Origin: Craterostigma plantagineum
Taxonomy: Eukaryota > Streptophyta > Magnoliopsida > Lamiales > Linderniaceae
Assembly: GCA_027422505.1 (NCBI GenBank)
Contig: JAPQWV010000635.1
Location: 248,001 to 312,000 of the forward strand
DNA length: 64,000 bases
Direction: 5' to 3'
Both the position numbers and the translations under genes were made by a program. Of this stretch, positions 11,716-24,033 are shown piece by piece; position 1 is the first letter of the stretch, and each line of letters starts with the position of its first letter. The notes under the pieces were generated by a model. That model made no database searches, was not told the origin of the DNA, and was given only the letters and a program-made list of their open reading frames with translations.

Positions 11716-12860
11716 GTGTTCACTTTTTCGGGAAAAACTACTTCGAATCGTATTTCGCAGATCTCTGCGCTGAAGGCTCAACGACTATTGAGATCTGGTT
11801 GTGAGTCTTATCTAGTATATGCGGTGAAGGCAGAGGAGTTACCTCAGCCAGAACTGAGAGACGTGCCGGTAGTCAATGAATATGCCGATGTATTTCCTGA
11901 CGATCTCCCGGGGTTACCCCCTGATCGGGAAATACAGTTTACGATAGATCTGATGCCGGGGTCCGCCCCAATTTCTAAAGTCGCCTAGCGCCGAATGAAT
12001 TGAAAGAGTTGAAGGAACAGCTAGAGGACTTATTGCAGAAAGGGTTTATTCAACCCAGCTTTTCACCGTGGGGAGCACCAGTCCTATTTGTGCGAAAGAA
12101 AGACGGGTCGATGCGACTGTGTATCGACTATCGGGAATTGAACAAGATCACGATCAAAAATAAATACCCGTTACCGAGGATCGATGATCTATTCGACCAA
12201 CTACAGGGTGCTACGGTATTCTCGAAAATCGATCTCCGTTCGGGATACCATCAGTTAAAGATCAGGGAGACAGATGTTCCTAAAACGGCGTTCAGTACGA
12301 GGTACGGCCATTACGAGTTTTTGGTCATGCCCTTCGGACTGACCAATGCCCCTGCTGCTTTTATGGATCTTATGAACCGAGTCTTTAAGGACTATCTTGA
12401 TCGTTTCGTAATCGTCTTTATTGACGATATCCTGATTTATTCTAAGACGAGAGAGGAACACGAGAATCATTTACGAATCGTCTTAGGAATCCTGCGAGAG
12501 AAACAGCTTTACGCCAAATTCAAGAAATGCGAATTTTGGCTTGAGCAAGTAGCCTTCTTGGGACACGTGATTTCCGGGAGTGGAATCTCCGTGGACCCGA
12601 GTAAGATTGAAGCCGTGAACAATTGGCCACGACCAACTACTCCGGCCGAGGTCCGAAGTTTCCTAGGACTTGCGGGATACTACCGCAAGTTTATAGCTGA
12701 CTTCTCTAGTATCGCCTCAACACTGACGAACTTGACCAGAAAGAACGTGCCTTTTAAGTGGTCTGAAGCGTGCGAACAAAGCTTTCAGGAATTGAAGAAG
12801 CGACTCACTTCTGCTCCCATTCTAACGATACCATCGGGAACTGGAGGATTCTCAGTCTAT
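11716..12860 (+). pseudogene. Ty3-type reverse transcriptase domain
   Basis: The linker (YADVFPDDLPGLPP) lies in the frame ending at 11988. A small deletion and a stop at about 11986 break the frame. The RT core resumes at 12000-12896 with [51 protein letters not shown] and the catalytic [13 protein letters not shown] at about 12410-12445. Thumb and connection follow ([14 protein letters not shown], then [15 protein letters not shown]). The catalytic Asp residues are intact, so inactivation comes only from frame breaks on either side. Confidence 0.92.
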
Positions 12861-13430
12861 ACGACGCCTCAAAGAATGGACTGGGATGCGTATTGATGCA
12901 GAATGGTAAAGTAATCGCGTATGCCTCTAGACAACTAAAGGAGTACGAAAAGAATTATCCGACCCATGATCTAGAACTAGCAGCAGTGGTCTTTGCCTTA
13001 AAGATCTGGAGACATTACCTTTACGGAGAAAGGTGTGAGATCTTCACAGACCACAAGAGTTTGAAGTACTTCTTCACCCAGAAGGAGTTAAATATGCGGC
13101 AACGACGATGGCTGGAGCTTGTGAAGGATTACGATTGCGTCATTAATTATCATCCGGGCAAGGCAAACGTAGTCGCAGACGCGCTTAGTCGAAAGGCGAT
13201 GAGTACGGAGTTGCACATGCTTGGAGTGGAAATAATCAATTTAGGAGAACTCGAAACGAGACTAGCAACGCTAAGTCTTCAACCAATGTTGCTAGAACGA
13301 ATTCAAAGAGCACAAAAAGAGGATGAATTCTACCTAAAGACGAAGGATACACTACCCGAAGACTTCGAAATCCGAGCAGACGGAACTTTGCTATACAAGA
13401 ATCGGCTATACGTGCCCAATGACGAGGAGT
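12845..13430 (+). pseudogene. RNase H domain and linker
   Basis: After a frameshift near 12855 the frame (12770-13567) carries [27 protein letters not shown] and [10 protein letters not shown], the D-E-D motifs of Ty3 RNase [18 protein letters not shown] closes the domain near 13190. A linker to the integrase follows. Another frame change at about 13430 separates it from the integrase. Confidence 0.9.
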
Positions 13431-14225
13431 TTACGACGAGTGATAATGACAGAGGCACACGCAACAACATACTCAGTACACCCGGGCGCGACAAAGATGT
13501 ACCAAGATTTGCGGGTGATATATTGGTGGCCGGGAATGAAGAAGGACGTCGCCACGTTCATAAGTAGATGTATGACGTGCCAGTTGATCAAAGCGGAACA
13601 TCAGCGACCAGCTGGAACTCTGCAACCCTTACCAATACCCGAATGGAAATGGGATCACATCACAATGGACTTCGTCGTTGGTTTACCCAGGACGACGAAA
13701 GGCCATGAAGCTATCTGGGTGGTGGTAGACCGCCTGACGAAATCAGCTCATTTCCTTCCTATCAACTCTACTTACTCCATGGAACGCTACGCTGAATTGT
13801 ATATTCAGGAAATCGTTCGACTCCATGGGATTCCAGTTTCTATCGTCTCGGATCGAGATTCGAGATTTCTATCCAATTTCTGGCAAAGCTTACAGAAAGC
13901 GATGGGTACTAAGCTCTCGTTCAGTACTGCATACCATCCCCAGACCGACGGGCAGTCTGAGCGGACGATCCAAACCCTTGAGGATATGTTACGCGCGTGC
14001 GTTCTAGACTTCAAGGGAAACTGGAGCAAATATTTGCCGCTGATCGAATTTTCTTACAACAATAGCTTCCATGCTACGATCGGTATGGCACCGTACGAAG
14101 CATTGTACGGGCGCAAATGTCGATCCCCTGTTCATTGGGATGAAATCGGCGAACGAGCTGTATTAGGACCTGATATGATTCGAGAGACAACCGAAGCAGT
14201 GACTAAAATCAGAGAGAATGCGTAC
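13419..14225 (+). pseudogene. Integrase core, HHCC zinc finger and DDE domain
   Basis: The HHCC finger spans about 13450-13590 (His pair in [10 protein letters not shown], Cys pair in CMTC). The DDE core shows Asp in DHITMDFVVGLP, Asp in VSDRDSRF and Glu in QSERTIQTLEDML. The block LPLIEFSYNNSFHATIGMAP is typical of chromovirus integrases. A frameshift at about 14220 separates it from the C-terminal domain. Confidence 0.92.
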
Positions 14226-14715
14226 AGCTCAAAGTCGACAGAAGAGTTATGCAGATCATCGACGACGACCTTTGGAATTCGCGGAGAACGACCAAGTATT
14301 TTTGAAGATTTCCACGATGAAAGGAGTGAAGCGATTTGGAAAGAAGGGCAAGCTAAGCCCAAGATACATAGGCCCATTCAAGATTATTAGACGAGTCGGT
14401 GAAGTTGCATACCAGTTAGAATTACCGGCTTCCCTGTCGCAAGTTCACGACGTATTTCACGTATCGACATTACGAAAATACGTCGCGGACCCGAGTCATG
14501 TAATCCAGAATGAACTTCTTTATCAACAACTCAAGCCTGACTTGAGTTACGAAGAGAAGCCCGTAGAGATTTTGATGTACGAGTCGAAACGACTACGGAA
14601 TAAGACTATTCCGCTAGTTAAAGTTCTGTGGCGGAATCAATCCGTTGAGGAAGCCACGTGGGAGCGTGAGAATGATATGAGAGTTCTTTATCCCGAATTA
14701 TTCCAGTCGGCGTAA
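14218..14715 (+). pseudogene. Integrase C-terminus with chromodomain
   Basis: Starts with the post-integrase helix (QKSYADHRRRPLEF), then the GPF-like segment (LSPRYIGPFKIIRRVG). It ends in a chromodomain at about 14540-14700, with aromatic and acidic positions such as VKVLWRNQSVEEATWERE. In chromoviruses this domain steers integration toward particular chromatin. The stop at 14713-14715 is 33 bp before the right LTR. Confidence 0.87.
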
Positions 14716-14731
14716 TTTCGGGGACGAAATT

Positions 14732-14748
14732 CTTTTAAGGGGGGAGGA
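14732..14748 (+). other. Polypurine tract of the Tekay-like element
   Basis: TTTTAAGGGGGGAGGA lies directly before the 3' LTR's TG, the normal priming site for second-strand synthesis. Confidence 0.88.
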
Positions 14749-17286
14749 TGTAATACCCGTAAATCTAATACGGTATTTTGATGTAATTAATGTAAATTGG
14801 GAATTAAGACCGGGATGGCAAAATAAAGATTTTGGAACGAATATATGACTTCTTATATTATAAAAATATATATATAATATATATATATATCTACGAAAAT
14901 AATAGTAGAAGTATTTAGAATATTAGGAATATGATAGATGAAATAAATATTATAGGATTCATGTTAATGGGCTATGGTTAATATGTGATTTATGGCCCAA
15001 AACTTTCGAAAATATAGCATAATAAGTTACTTAGGCTCAAGGAAAAGTTTCGTCTTATCATCACACCTTTCGATACCTTAATAGATAGCGACTAACTCTG
15101 AACTAAATTCACTAGAAGGAGAGAATCACACTTATCTAAATTACATCGTATGTTAAGATCAACAAAGGAAAAACAAAACCCTCTTCAGAACAAGCGAAAA
15201 CAAGGCTTAATCATCTCAGATATCGCAGGTCAAACTCCAAGAAAGGTATAAATTCTTGAACTTAATATGGAATTCATCATCGATACTTATGTATATATAT
15301 GTATATATATAAATATATTATTGCATGATTGCATAGGAACTCTAAGAAGATTGTCGAAACTTACATGTTAAGAAAGCTTAGGGTTTTCCCAATTATAGTT
15401 CATGGTTTTGTGTGATTGATGACATGGCCATATAAAGTTCGATGGCTAAGAGGTTTTCGTGAAGGATTTCTGATCGGTGCATTTTAGGACGAAGAGTTTC
15501 ATTGTAATTTACGAGTTTTGGAGAGTCAAGAAAGTTTTCGATTTTTATACATCACAGTTCTCGACATTTGTCGATCTCAATATATGAAAGATATCGGCAT
15601 AAGTAAGCATTCGACATTTATAAGGATCTCGAGAGGTGTGATAATGATAATAGTAAGAACTCGATATTATATAGGTTTCGAAAATGCTTTAGAGTAAAAT
15701 GTCGACATTTAGAGGGTCTCGACATTTGCTCTGAAAGTCTCGATATTTTGTATGTATCGACATTTATAGTTGTTTTTTTTGAGTCTCGACATTTTGTTTG
15801 AGCTCGACATTTTTGATATGTCCCGACATTTTATAAGGTTTCGACTTAGATCTCGGCAAGCTTGTAAGATATCGACATTTGTTACCTCGACATTTAATAA
15901 AGTCTCGACATTTTACAAACACTTCGACATTTACAAAGTATCGACATTTAACTAGGTCTCGACATCTACTATTAATTCGACATTTTCCATGTTATTTTAA
16001 CTAGCCAAGTCTCGACATTTCTCCATGCCATTTCGACATTTAATACTTCTAACCAAACTCGACATTTTATTAGATGATTTCGACATTTTGGTTTAGTTAA
16101 TAAATTTTCGGTATTTTAGGGTTTTGTTATATTCTAGGGTTTTCAATATTTTATGGTTTATTTATTTTTAGGATATTATTATTTTTAGGTTTCGATAAAT
16201 TTTAGGGTTTTCGAGAACTAGCACATATACTAATAATATTAATATATTCAGACGACCGATCTATAGAGACTTCACGGGACTGCGTAGTTGATTATAGCGG
16301 GAGGACAGGTAGGTGGATTATCCATCTACAATACGTAAACACAAATTATGTGTTTTCATGTTATTATGTGATTTACGTGGCTTATATGATTTATTTGTTT
16401 TACCTGTTTTATTTACGTTGTACGCGGATCGTGCTTTATGAAATTTTATGTATATGCATAGCACATGCATACCACGTTAGGAAGAGTGTTGTACAATAGT
16501 GAGACGGTGATCTGAGATATTGACGTACGGGGTAGAATGAGATGCTTGTGATTGATGACTCTTAGAGGAGTCGAGGTTGGGCTCACTGGGCACCTGGCGG
16601 AGACAGGCGTGATCGATCTGTCTACTCGGGCGTGTCCGTCCCGAGGTGCATACTGCCGAGATATTGATTTGACCTGATAGGAGGCCATTGGCGTGATCGT
16701 CCAGTGCACTATCAGTGTATACTTTTGGTGCGGAGCAACCCGGTAGGAGGCCATTGGCGTGATCGTCCAGTGCACTACCAGGGTAGGCTGCCGCGAGACT
16801 TGGGGGTGGCCTCCCAGTAGTCTTTGCGCGCGAGGGTGTCGAGCCTAACCTAGGGCCCTGTGTTGTGTGAAATAGGAATGTGGGAAAAGAAGAGTGTGCA
16901 CTATATCATATTGTGAGATATTGGGTTTGGGGTTGAGTGCAGACTTGCATACATGCATTTTATTCACCTACTGGGCAAATTGCTCAGTGTTTACGTGTTG
17001 TAGGTACTGAGTCCGACGCTGATACGCGTGACTGAGGCGGCTGGTGGCGGTGCTCCACGGACTTTTGAGGGCGGTGCGGTACATGGATGAAGACCTGTGG
17101 AGCGTCTGTAGATTTTGTTCTTTTGATATTTTTGGGGCTTCGGCCCGTGTACAGAGATAACGATGTACACGTATTTTTCTATTAGTGTATATTATTTTAG
17201 GAAAAAGTTTTAATTAGACGGGCCTTCTGCGGCTTACGTTGCGGAAATCCGCCACTAATCCTAATTAGAAAAGTAGGGTCGCTACA
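14749..17286 (+). repeat. 3' LTR of the Tekay-like element
   Basis: 2,538 bp, from TGTAATACCCG to GTCGCTACA. It is the partner of 7538-10096. The largest local differences are around 17100-17185, where several bases differ in a row, and at the AT microsatellite near 14868-14890. Confidence 0.93.
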
Positions 17287-17515
17287 ATGGTAGTCTCCGA
17301 TAGATTGTCTGAGGTTCATAGGTCGAGAATGGTCGGCGGAAACTCAGCCGCTCGGGTCTGATTTGTGGGCAATCGGTGGTCTGAGTTTTCGTCTACAACA
17401 GCTTGTTTTCGACTCGCTCATGGTGGTGGTCTTGGTCGACGGCGAAGGGAGGTCACGATGGCTGACGACTTCGGAGTGAACAGATTACATCGAAATGTAT
17501 CGTACTTTTTCCTAT

Positions 17516-17539
17516 ACGATTCCCACATACGGCGCCACT
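17516..17539 (-). other. Primer-binding region of the Tat-like element
   Basis: On the minus strand AGTGGCGCCGTATGTGGGAA directly follows the LTR's terminal CA. The TGGCGCCG start is shared by many plant Tat/Athila-type elements. It fixes the orientation of the outer element. The leader between it and the chromovirus (17292-17515) has no gene. Confidence 0.7.
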
Positions 17540-18669
17540 TGATGCGCCCCGAAAATTGCCCCTCGCGTTGGCGTGTAAATCAGCCGTTGGCTCCCGCCAC
17601 CGCCATAGAAAGCCTGAAATACCAGAAAGAATAAGCTAGAAAGGCGTCGTTTCGGCGACGCCCCTCCGACGCTAAGCCAGATAAATCATCGTTGTCAAGA
17701 AAAAGGTGATCGCGGGTGCTAGGTGTAAAAGTGGTTTTTTTGTTTTTTAGTGCGTACCTGAAATGTGTTAACGTTACCTTTTATGCTGATCTCGTCTACC
17801 GTTGCCTTGATTCGTTCGTCACCCCAGTGCGCTTCTTTCGCAGACTTCATGCGGCGACGTGGTCTTCCCCACGTTCTCGTCATATCCTTCTCTTCTTGTT
17901 CTCCTCTCGAGCTCTTCTCCTCCAAGGCGAAAACTGTCTGGGTCGGTCTTCCCTTCCCTTTCTCGGGAGGGCCAACACCCCCTCTGGCCTCGTTCTCATT
18001 GCGAAGCGCGACCAGCTCGACCTGCTGACGTCGCGTCTTAGGATTGACTCGTTCGGCTCGTTCTCACCGATCTGCTCGTCCGCCCTCAATTTTCTCTTCT
18101 CGAGCTCTCTCGGGCCACCTTCCCGAGGTAAGATCCCGCGGGTGACCTTCTTCATCCTCGTTATTCTCTCGATCGTATATTGTAACTATCGAATGTAAAG
18201 TGACTTCTAGAGAAGAGAAAGAGTTGTAGTATTTCGGAATGAATCCACCTCCCCCCTGCAGCCTCTATATTATGATTATATATATATATATATATATAAT
18301 ATTAATATATATATGTATATATATATGTATATATATCATATGGTGAGAGAGTATCACGTTTGAAGTGGTGGTTTCTGTAACCAACCACCCATCACTACTT
18401 CCCATGATGTGCATGCCTATGATGGCTTAATTGGCTCATAATTGGCCAAAATGTTAGCTGTGACGTGGCAATCCACTATAAGACCAAGCGTCCATACCAA
18501 CTGTAGTTTCTCACTTGCAGTCGTCGAGTATTCGTTCGAGCGAGGAGTTATTGCTCAGCCAGCACTCTTCTGGACTGTTTTTTTGCATCGAGAGGTGTTT
18601 TCCGTGGGGAACGTTTCCCGCCTCCTTCGATTAGACTCGAATATTTACCGGTTAAATCCGGAGATAACA
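17540..18669 (-). repeat. 5' LTR (right copy) of the Tat-like element
   Basis: 1,130 bp. On the minus strand it runs from TGTTATCTCCGG to GCGCATCA. It pairs with 2301-3498 but is clearly diverged, much more than the inner element's LTRs, which fits an older insertion. An AT-rich microsatellite lies at about 18268-18345. Confidence 0.75.
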
Positions 18670-19642
18670 TATTCCAACTTGTATGCCGTAAGTTTTTTCG
18701 CAAAGATGGGAGTCCCCAAATTCTGGTGTGGTTCAAACTTGATTTCTTGTGAGTCCAAATCTCAAATGAATGAGATTGACTGACTTAGAAGGTCATTGTT
18801 CAAAACATAGTATCACACTCAACAACATGTGTCCCTTTTTATGAAATTGGTAAGTATGTGTCAGAATCTTATCCAAAAGCGTTTAATTCGGCCTTTTGCA
18901 AATCATTTAATTGTGGTGTATTCGGGTGGAGTCATTTGTGATACTATCCATTCTCTTTCAAGGACTTTCCAAGCTTGAGACTCATATAGTCAGCGCATCG
19001 ATCCGATTGAAGTGCCTTAATACATTTTTTGGTTTTACTTTACACTATAATGTACTCCCTAAATATATCAAGAGCTTTGAACTTATATGTCATCGGTTAC
19101 ACTTGATCGAAGCACGTGTTATCATACGTGACGGAAATGAAATCGTCAAATTTTCTCGAACCATTACGCTAAATGATTTTTTTAAATTCTACATGGTGCC
19201 ACGTTAGCATTTTTAATGATGCGGTGTCACTTTTGTTTATAGGTGTCCATACCTGTTTGAAAAATTGTCGTAACCAACCTGTCGATAAACGGTTTGGTCA
19301 ATCGTGGTCCATGGTTGCATGTCAAATCATAATCGAACCAATAAACATAACATTCTATCATGTTTTTCTAACCGTAAAACTGGCGGATATAACCGGATTT
19401 CATATCATAGTCAGATCTATGATTTATTATTCTAATCAACGGTAATTTATTCAATTTTTTATTTTTAAAATATATTTTTCAACTATAACAAATTGACTTT
19501 TCGAGACATTGATGAACTTGATCGTTAAAAGGAGATGCCTACGATGAGTGTTCGTCGACGATTGCGAAAAATCGAAGAATGAGCGATAATTAGTTTTTTT
19601 TTTATTTTTTAATATTCAAGGTGTACTTTTTTTTTCAAAATG

Positions 19643-19646
<4 letters not shown>
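18670..19646. other. Unassigned single-copy-looking stretch
   Basis: The longest frame (18911-19207, plus, 98 codons) is unrecognised and low in confidence. From about 19240 the text (GGTGTCCATACC, then repeated AACC/GGTT words) resembles one arm of an inverted pair whose other arm may be at about 22140-22245 (ATGGGCACGTC). I found no convincing duplication for such an element. Confidence 0.3.

Positions 19647-19695
<49 letters not shown>
19647..19695. repeat. (AT)n microsatellite
   Basis: An uninterrupted run of about 23 AT units. Confidence 0.95.
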
Positions 19696-19698
<3 letters not shown>

Positions 19699-19749
19699 TA
19701 TAAGTTGGAACAGAGAGTTCGTTTACATTTTTCAGAAATGGAAGTTCTT

Positions 19750-22060
19750 TAGAGTGCGTTTGGATACGCGTATTTAAACGAAATCTCTTGATTTTAAATT
19801 ATGAATTTCACAATCGTAATTTCAAATCCAAATTCATTGTTTGGTAAACGTTAGGATTTTGAAATTCGGATTTCAAAACAGAGCTCGACTCGAGCTCGTG
19901 AAGCTCGTCGAACTCGATTTCTAACGTTTTCTAAAACAATTAAAAAAGTGCAAAATAAATTAAAAAATCAAGAATAATATAAAAAACATGCTTGTGAGCC
20001 GGTTTGCGAGCTTTCGAGCACCCACGAGTGAGCTCGAGCCAGCTCATTGGCGAACCCGTGATGAGCTCGAGCTCGAGCCGGTTTATTCATGAATCCATGA
20101 CGAGCTGGAGTCGGCTCATCGAGCTTGCGAATTGGCTCGACTCATCGTCCACCTCCTAATTATTATATTATTATTATTGTTGTTGTTATTATTATTATTA
20201 TTGTTGTTATTAATATTATATTTTTTAAATTTTACTAATTATTATTATACGTGTTGACCTTTTTGGTCCATGAGCGTTAAAATGTTTTGACAATCTATGA
20301 AATTGGAATGACAATAGGGCTATAATTTGAGCAATTCGATTTCTACTTCGTATAATGTCTAAGTATATGATAATATTCGATTATGCATTAATTATGAGCT
20401 ATGAAATGGTTAATCGTCGAATATTTGACTCACATGTGATTATGTGATTATCTGGTAAAACTATGTGATCGCATGTTATAGATGTCTCACATGCTAGGAT
20501 ATATCGGACTATGGATATACTGTGCTATTTATGTAAATAACGTGTGAGATATCCCACCGGGTTATATATGGAAGATATGTTGTCTAAATATGAAATGTGA
20601 TATACCCGTTGAGATTTGTTTATTCCTGGATAAAAATCACATCGATGATCTTCTGCATGCATCCCAATGATTTTATTTTGCAATATCGAATTGATATCTT
20701 TCCTATGCTGATTAGGATATTATATTTTGCAAATTTTTCGAAAGATTTGATTGATTGACTTTATGTGGATAAGATGCTGATTAATATGGTATGTGCTAAA
20801 GGACGAGATCTCCTATACATGGAAAGCTATGCCATAGTGAATAAATTTGTGGATATTTGATCTTATCTGATATCTTTGCTGAATATGGAAAATAAATCGT
20901 GACTGATTTATTCTATAAGATGATAGCTGGATATCACATATGTAAAGTGCAGTTATGGAAAATATCACCCGAAATATTTGAATATGCCTTGAATACGAAT
21001 ATGAGCTTTTATATGGATAATGATCATGCTATTGTGAGCTAATGACCGTTGTTGTGAAGATTTATGATTGGCATGATTAACATGGCATATTAATTTACTC
21101 GATAATTACATAGATTATGTGCTTAAATTGGTAAATGATCTTGTGATTGAGTTTCCATGTGAGTGTTGATTGAAAAGGTCTATATGTATGTGAAACACTT
21201 CAGATTGTCGAGAACTAAGAACTTGAGAATATACGTACACGAGAGTTAAGTAGAAGGATACGATTTAGAGCCATCTCACACTTGCGTTATATCTGTGGCT
21301 GTTTGAGCGTACACATGTGATCACCTTCTGCCGACCTGAGCTTTAACTTGCGATTTCATCACTCCGCGAGTGATTCATCCTCATTATCACCAACCTCCAT
21401 CCATATATTCAGTCTTCGGACGTGATCAATACGCAAGGAGGCAAGGTCGACGTTTACGCGTACGTGAAGGGAAGGACGAGTTTCGGGGGCCCTTCGTCAG
21501 CGAGCTGTTTCCTGTCAGGAATTGGAGATTTCCAGGAGCGAAACTCGGCGTGCGGTAACCTAGTACTGTCTAGTGTTCGACTTGTTTCGGTTGTGTATTG
21601 GCCAATCATTCAGTTTTGTAACCAGCTAAAGGGACATTATAGTGATTGATTAAACTCTTGAGTCAGAACCAATACATATCTAACGCGACTAAGATATATC
21701 ATGCATATTGATCACTTGCACAAGTAGACATCTCTAGGATATTACATCGTACAATTCTTGGTAAAAGACGCATAATTTTTATAAAGCCTTATTCACCCCC
21801 TCTTAGGCATATTTTTATCTTCAATACTATTATTGATACTATTGTTACTATTATCAATTATGAAAAATTCATTACGTGCTCAACTTTGAATTTCGAAAAC
21901 GGACCATTTGACACGGAATTTCAAATTCGATGAATTATAAGAGTTTGGATGTCCCGTTGGATTTGGCCGAAATCGAAATTCAAATATGTGCGATTGTCAA
22001 ACGGAAGATTTGGGCGTAATTCGGATTTCAAATCGAAATCCGGAATCCAAACATGGCATT
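19750..22060. other. Possible decayed inverted-repeat element with a CGAGCTC-rich block
   Basis: The left edge has GTGCGTTTGGATACG and the right edge has the near-complement GGAATCCAAACATGGCA. Both edges are full of AAATTC/GAATTT words, as in fold-back DNA elements. From 19880 to 20150 GAGCTCGAGC and GAGCCGG words cluster, as in subterminal regions of plant hAT elements. A TTA/TTG microsatellite lies at 20160-20215. The middle (20270-21700) is AT-rich with no recognisable protein; short plus-strand frames at 21370-21650 are unassigned. Confidence 0.3.
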
Positions 22061-22308
22061 AATCTATTTCAATCATTCACGAAAAAATAGAATATAAAAC
22101 GATTTTGAACGGTAATCTGACGGTTCCAAATCGTAATCGTAACCATGAATACCACGGTTCGGTTACGGTTAGTGGTTTTTACTGGCCGTAAACTGACGTT
22201 TATAATCGGAAACCTTAATCGTAACCAGATGGGCACGTCTATGTTTGCTTTCTTTAATGATGTGGAGACTGACATAGATGTGTGAGAAGATAAATATTTT
22301 GTTACAGG

Positions 22309-22688
22309 TAGAGCTGTCAATCTGGCGGGGAGGGTCGGCCCGCAGCCCGCCAAAGCCCGCAGTCTGGCGGGCGGGGCAGACTGGCCCGTCAGAATGGGGC
22401 CCGCCGCGCCCCGCGGCCGGCGGCAGTTTGACAGAAATAATTTATTATTTACTTTAAATTTAAAATATTAATTTTATTAATGTATATTAATTAGTTATGA
22501 TATTTATTAATAAATTAGGTGTAAATGTGCAATTAATTATGTATTTATTAATAAATGCGTTATGGTATAGTTAATGAATTATTAGTTAAATTCCCTAATT
22601 AATTTTATATGTCTAACATATAATATATTATATAATATATAAAAATTAATAGCTGCGGGCCAGCCCGCGGGCTGAATCGACAGGCCTA
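22309..22688. mobile_element. hAT-type MITE with GC-rich terminal arms
   Basis: A 380-bp element starting TAGAGCTGTCAATC and ending with the near-complement GATTCAGCCC-type arm closing GATCG/CAGGCCTA. Both arms are rich in GCCCGC/GCGGGC and enclose an AT-rich core. Flanks GTTACAGG and GTTACCGT look like a mutated 8-bp target duplication, the hAT size. No coding capacity. Confidence 0.65.
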
Positions 22689-24033
22689 GTTACCGTGAAT
22701 GGGGTCTTGGTCAAAATTCCCGGGTCATGCATACAATTAGGGGTGGGATCGGGTCGGGTTTGTAGGGTTTCGGGTTTTTCGGGTCGGGAACCCGACATTT
22801 GCGGGTATCAAAATTGAAACCCGACCCCGACCCAACGAAAATCGGGTTCGGATCGGGTTCGGGTTTTGCTATTTTTTGTTGTATTTAAACAAAAAAACTT
22901 AAATTAAGTTTACACTAACACCCCAAAAATAATTTCCAAACGCCACAATAAAATGATTCATTTCAACAACATCTTAATAAATAAATTCAACACCGTTACT
23001 AAATACCGAGAGGATTTCTTCGAGGGTTGACGTTGTTGACTCGTGCTTATGTTTTAGAAAATATAAGGATCATTATTATTTCGGAAATCTACACATAAAT
23101 ACCCAATAGGAAAAAAAACAGCCACTTAGGTACCTTGTCAGAACTATTTTATAGCTAGGTACCTAGTTGAATAAAATTTTTACACTTAGGTACCTAATCA
23201 CCTAAGATTACGAAAATACCCTTAGAATTTCATTTCAGCTTTTTTTTTTCTCTGCAAAATTCGACCTTCAGCTCGCCGTCGATGATTTCTTCTTGCCGAC
23301 CAACTCCTCCTCCTAAGACCCTATTGAACGTTGGGTTCTCGATTTAGGGTCTCGATTTTGACATGTAAGCTTTTATTTTGCTTTGGGTGTGGTTAATCGA
23401 TTGCACTCGTGAGATCAAATTTAACCCAGATCTGGGAGCTGAATGCGATCTAAGAGCTCGATGTAAGGGTGGATGTCGATTCTTGACAGTTATTGAGGTT
23501 AATCCATCGGGATTTCAGGTTTCTTTATATAACTGTTATTACGTACCATTTGTTATGTTTATTACGTACCATTTTCTGTGTCTATACGGTACCAAGATGT
23601 CCACGTACGCTGTACCATTGTAAACTATACAGGCGTACCATTTATACAGGTTGTCATATTATCTGAAAATATCGTCTACAAGTTCGGTTAGTGGCGGGAC
23701 GTTGTTTACATTGTGTGTGTATAAAAGGGAGTCATTTTTAGTATCGATCATGAAGCGACGACGCACGAGATGAATGCTCAAACCGATGACGGGAATTTTA
23801 TTCGTGACCCGGGCATTTGTGTTCTTCTTGGTTGCTGAAAGATGCGGAGGATTCCTTCTCAGGTAGATAAAAGATCCAACAAGTGCAAAAGATGTGAAAA
23901 ATACAGGAATAATCGTCGTACTTGTAGAGAGGTCGTATCGACGTAGGGTCCGTATTTGCCATGTATTTCGTTACTGCTTTTGTTCCAAAACATTTTTTGT
24001 TGCACTTTTGTATGTGGCACATTCTTTATCCAA

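Larger units (their letters stand above)
7538..17286 (+). mobile_element. Complete Tekay/Del-like chromovirus (Ty3 LTR retrotransposon)
   Basis: A 9.7-kb element with two long, nearly identical LTRs (7538-10096 and 14749-17286). Each starts TGTAATACCCG and ends CA. Flanks carry a perfect 5-bp target duplication, ATGGT, at 7533-7537 and 17287-17291. An initiator-Met primer site follows the left LTR and a purine tract precedes the right one. Domains run gag, protease, reverse transcriptase, RNase H, integrase, chromodomain, which is the order of chromoviruses. LTR length and C-terminal sequence fit the Tekay/Del clade. At least six frameshifts break the reading frame, so this copy cannot encode a full polyprotein. 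It was inserted into the Tat-like element, so it is the younger of the two. Confidence 0.93.
2301..18669 (-). mobile_element. Non-coding Tat-like Ty3 LTR retrotransposon, minus strand, interrupted by a chromovirus
   Basis: Two diverged direct repeats of about 1.1-1.2 kb (2301-3498 and 17540-18669) flank the region. Read on the minus strand, the right copy starts TGTTATCTCC and ends GCATCA. It is followed at once by AGTGGCGCCGTATGTGGGAA, the primer-binding region typical of Tat/Ogre-type plant elements. Next to the left copy is a purine tract (GCGGGGGGACTAT on the minus strand). The remaining interior (3499-7532 and 17292-17539, about 4.3 kb) has no gag, protease, RT or integrase that I can recognise, so the element is non-autonomous or gutted. 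Tandem repeats lie next to the 3' LTR, as known in Tat/Ogre 3' UTRs. No flanking duplication was found because the left LTR edge is eroded. Confidence 0.7.

Noticed and set aside
10255..14715. Pararetrovirus origin for the gag-pol region
   Set aside because: Long LTRs, a 5-bp duplication, an integrase and a chromodomain show a chromovirus; there is no movement-protein or virus-type coat region.
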